DNA from: JBFXDW01 sp050180745
Lineage (GTDB): Bacteria; Pseudomonadota; Alphaproteobacteria; UBA9219
Assembly: GCA_050180745.1 (NCBI GenBank)
Contig: JBFXDW010000103.1
Location: forward strand, 1 to 6,366
Length of the DNA stretch: 6,366 nt
Direction of reading: 5' to 3'
The position numbers and the translations under genes are program-made. Shown here in pieces: positions 6,061 through 6,366 of this stretch (its first letter is position 1; every line of letters starts with the position of its first letter). Below the pieces are notes generated by a model. It did no database searches, was not told the DNA's origin, and saw only the letters and a program-made list of their open reading frames with translations.

Positions 6061-6127
6061 TCTTCTTACCTGAAAGAAAGCCTTTTGTAAAAGAATGGAT
6101 CGGGATAATCTTACCACCCCATGATTT

Positions 6128-6156
6128 TTGAAAGATTAGCAATTTGTTCATAAAAG
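6128..6156 (+). promoter_or_regulatory. Candidate promoter for the transposase gene
   Basis: TTGAAA (6128-6133) matches the -35 consensus at five of six bases. TAAAAG (6151-6156) matches the -10 at four of six, with an ideal 17-bp spacer. Transcription would begin near 6163, about 34 nt before the transposase start. Nothing equally good is seen for mrcA on the other strand in this 155-bp gap. Confidence 0.4.
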
Positions 6157-6196
6157 ATTGATTCAAAGAGTCTTCTGCGGATGAAGGAGGCTCTTG

Positions 6197-6366
6197 ATGG
6201 GAAGCGTAGCGTATTTGGCGGAGCGGCTTGAGACGGATCTGTATGGCTATCTGCCCGAGCTTTACAAGAATCCGTTGTCGAAACTGGCCGTGATGGTCTC
6301 GGCGGTGATTGAGGCGCGTAGTTGCAACTTAATGGAAATTGCGGCGAGATTGCCGATTAAAACACA
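6197..6366 (+). CDS. IS4-type transposase, N-terminal part (runs off the window)
   Basis: Translation from ATG 6197 gives 56 residues without a stop: MGSVAYLAERLETDLYGYLP at the start, then NPLSKLAVMVSAVIEARSCN and LMEIAARLPIKT. The helical stretch with IEARSxNLMEIAARLP resembles the N-terminal region of IS4-family DDE transposases (leartvNlxelA pattern). An excellent ribosome binding site, AAGGAGG (6184-6190), lies 6 nt before the ATG. The catalytic DDE residues would be beyond the window, so it cannot be judged whether the element is intact. The left terminal inverted repeat must lie to the left of 6197, but it cannot be fixed without the right end. It points away from mrcA. Confidence 0.7.
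   Translation, partial: MGSVAYLAERLETDLYGYLPELYKNPLSKLAVMVSAVIEARSCNLMEIAARLPIKT

Overview
This window looks like a piece of an alphaproteobacterial chromosome with moderate G+C. Three things point there: a fused IspD-IspF enzyme, a PBP1A ending in the group's typical GTGGLY tail, and RF2 with the alphaproteobacterial N-terminus and SPY tripeptide. I cannot place it to order or genus.

Layout, left to right. Positions 1-26 hold only the first codons of a gene running leftward out of the window. Its ribosome binding site lies inside a strong hairpin (26-63). The divergent intergenic region (27-145) also carries a perfect 13-bp palindrome. Then come ispDF (146-1336, + strand) and, converging on it, a minus-strand block. 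In transcription order that block is mrcA/PBP1A (6041-3474), a 263-residue unrecognised protein with a putative zinc site (3343-2552), and prfB/RF2 (2487-1365). At the right edge, divergent from mrcA, is the start of an IS4-type transposase (6197 to beyond 6366).

The housekeeping genes serve isoprenoid precursor synthesis, peptidoglycan synthesis and translation termination. prfB is not one open frame: it has the classical programmed +1 frameshift site (AGGAGG, 3-nt spacer, CTT TGA C) at 2415-2430. The true gene starts at 2487 and encodes 373 residues.

The least ordinary part is the gene between mrcA and prfB, two genes that I recall as commonly adjacent in alphaproteobacteria. It has its own perfect TATAAT -10 box abutting a 6-3-6 palindrome, and a strong Shine-Dalgarno sequence that is itself palindromic. 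A 20-bp sequence is repeated just after the stop codons of mrcA and prfB. With the nearby transposase, this suggests the interval has been a site of insertion. No RNA gene, CRISPR array or complete mobile element was seen.
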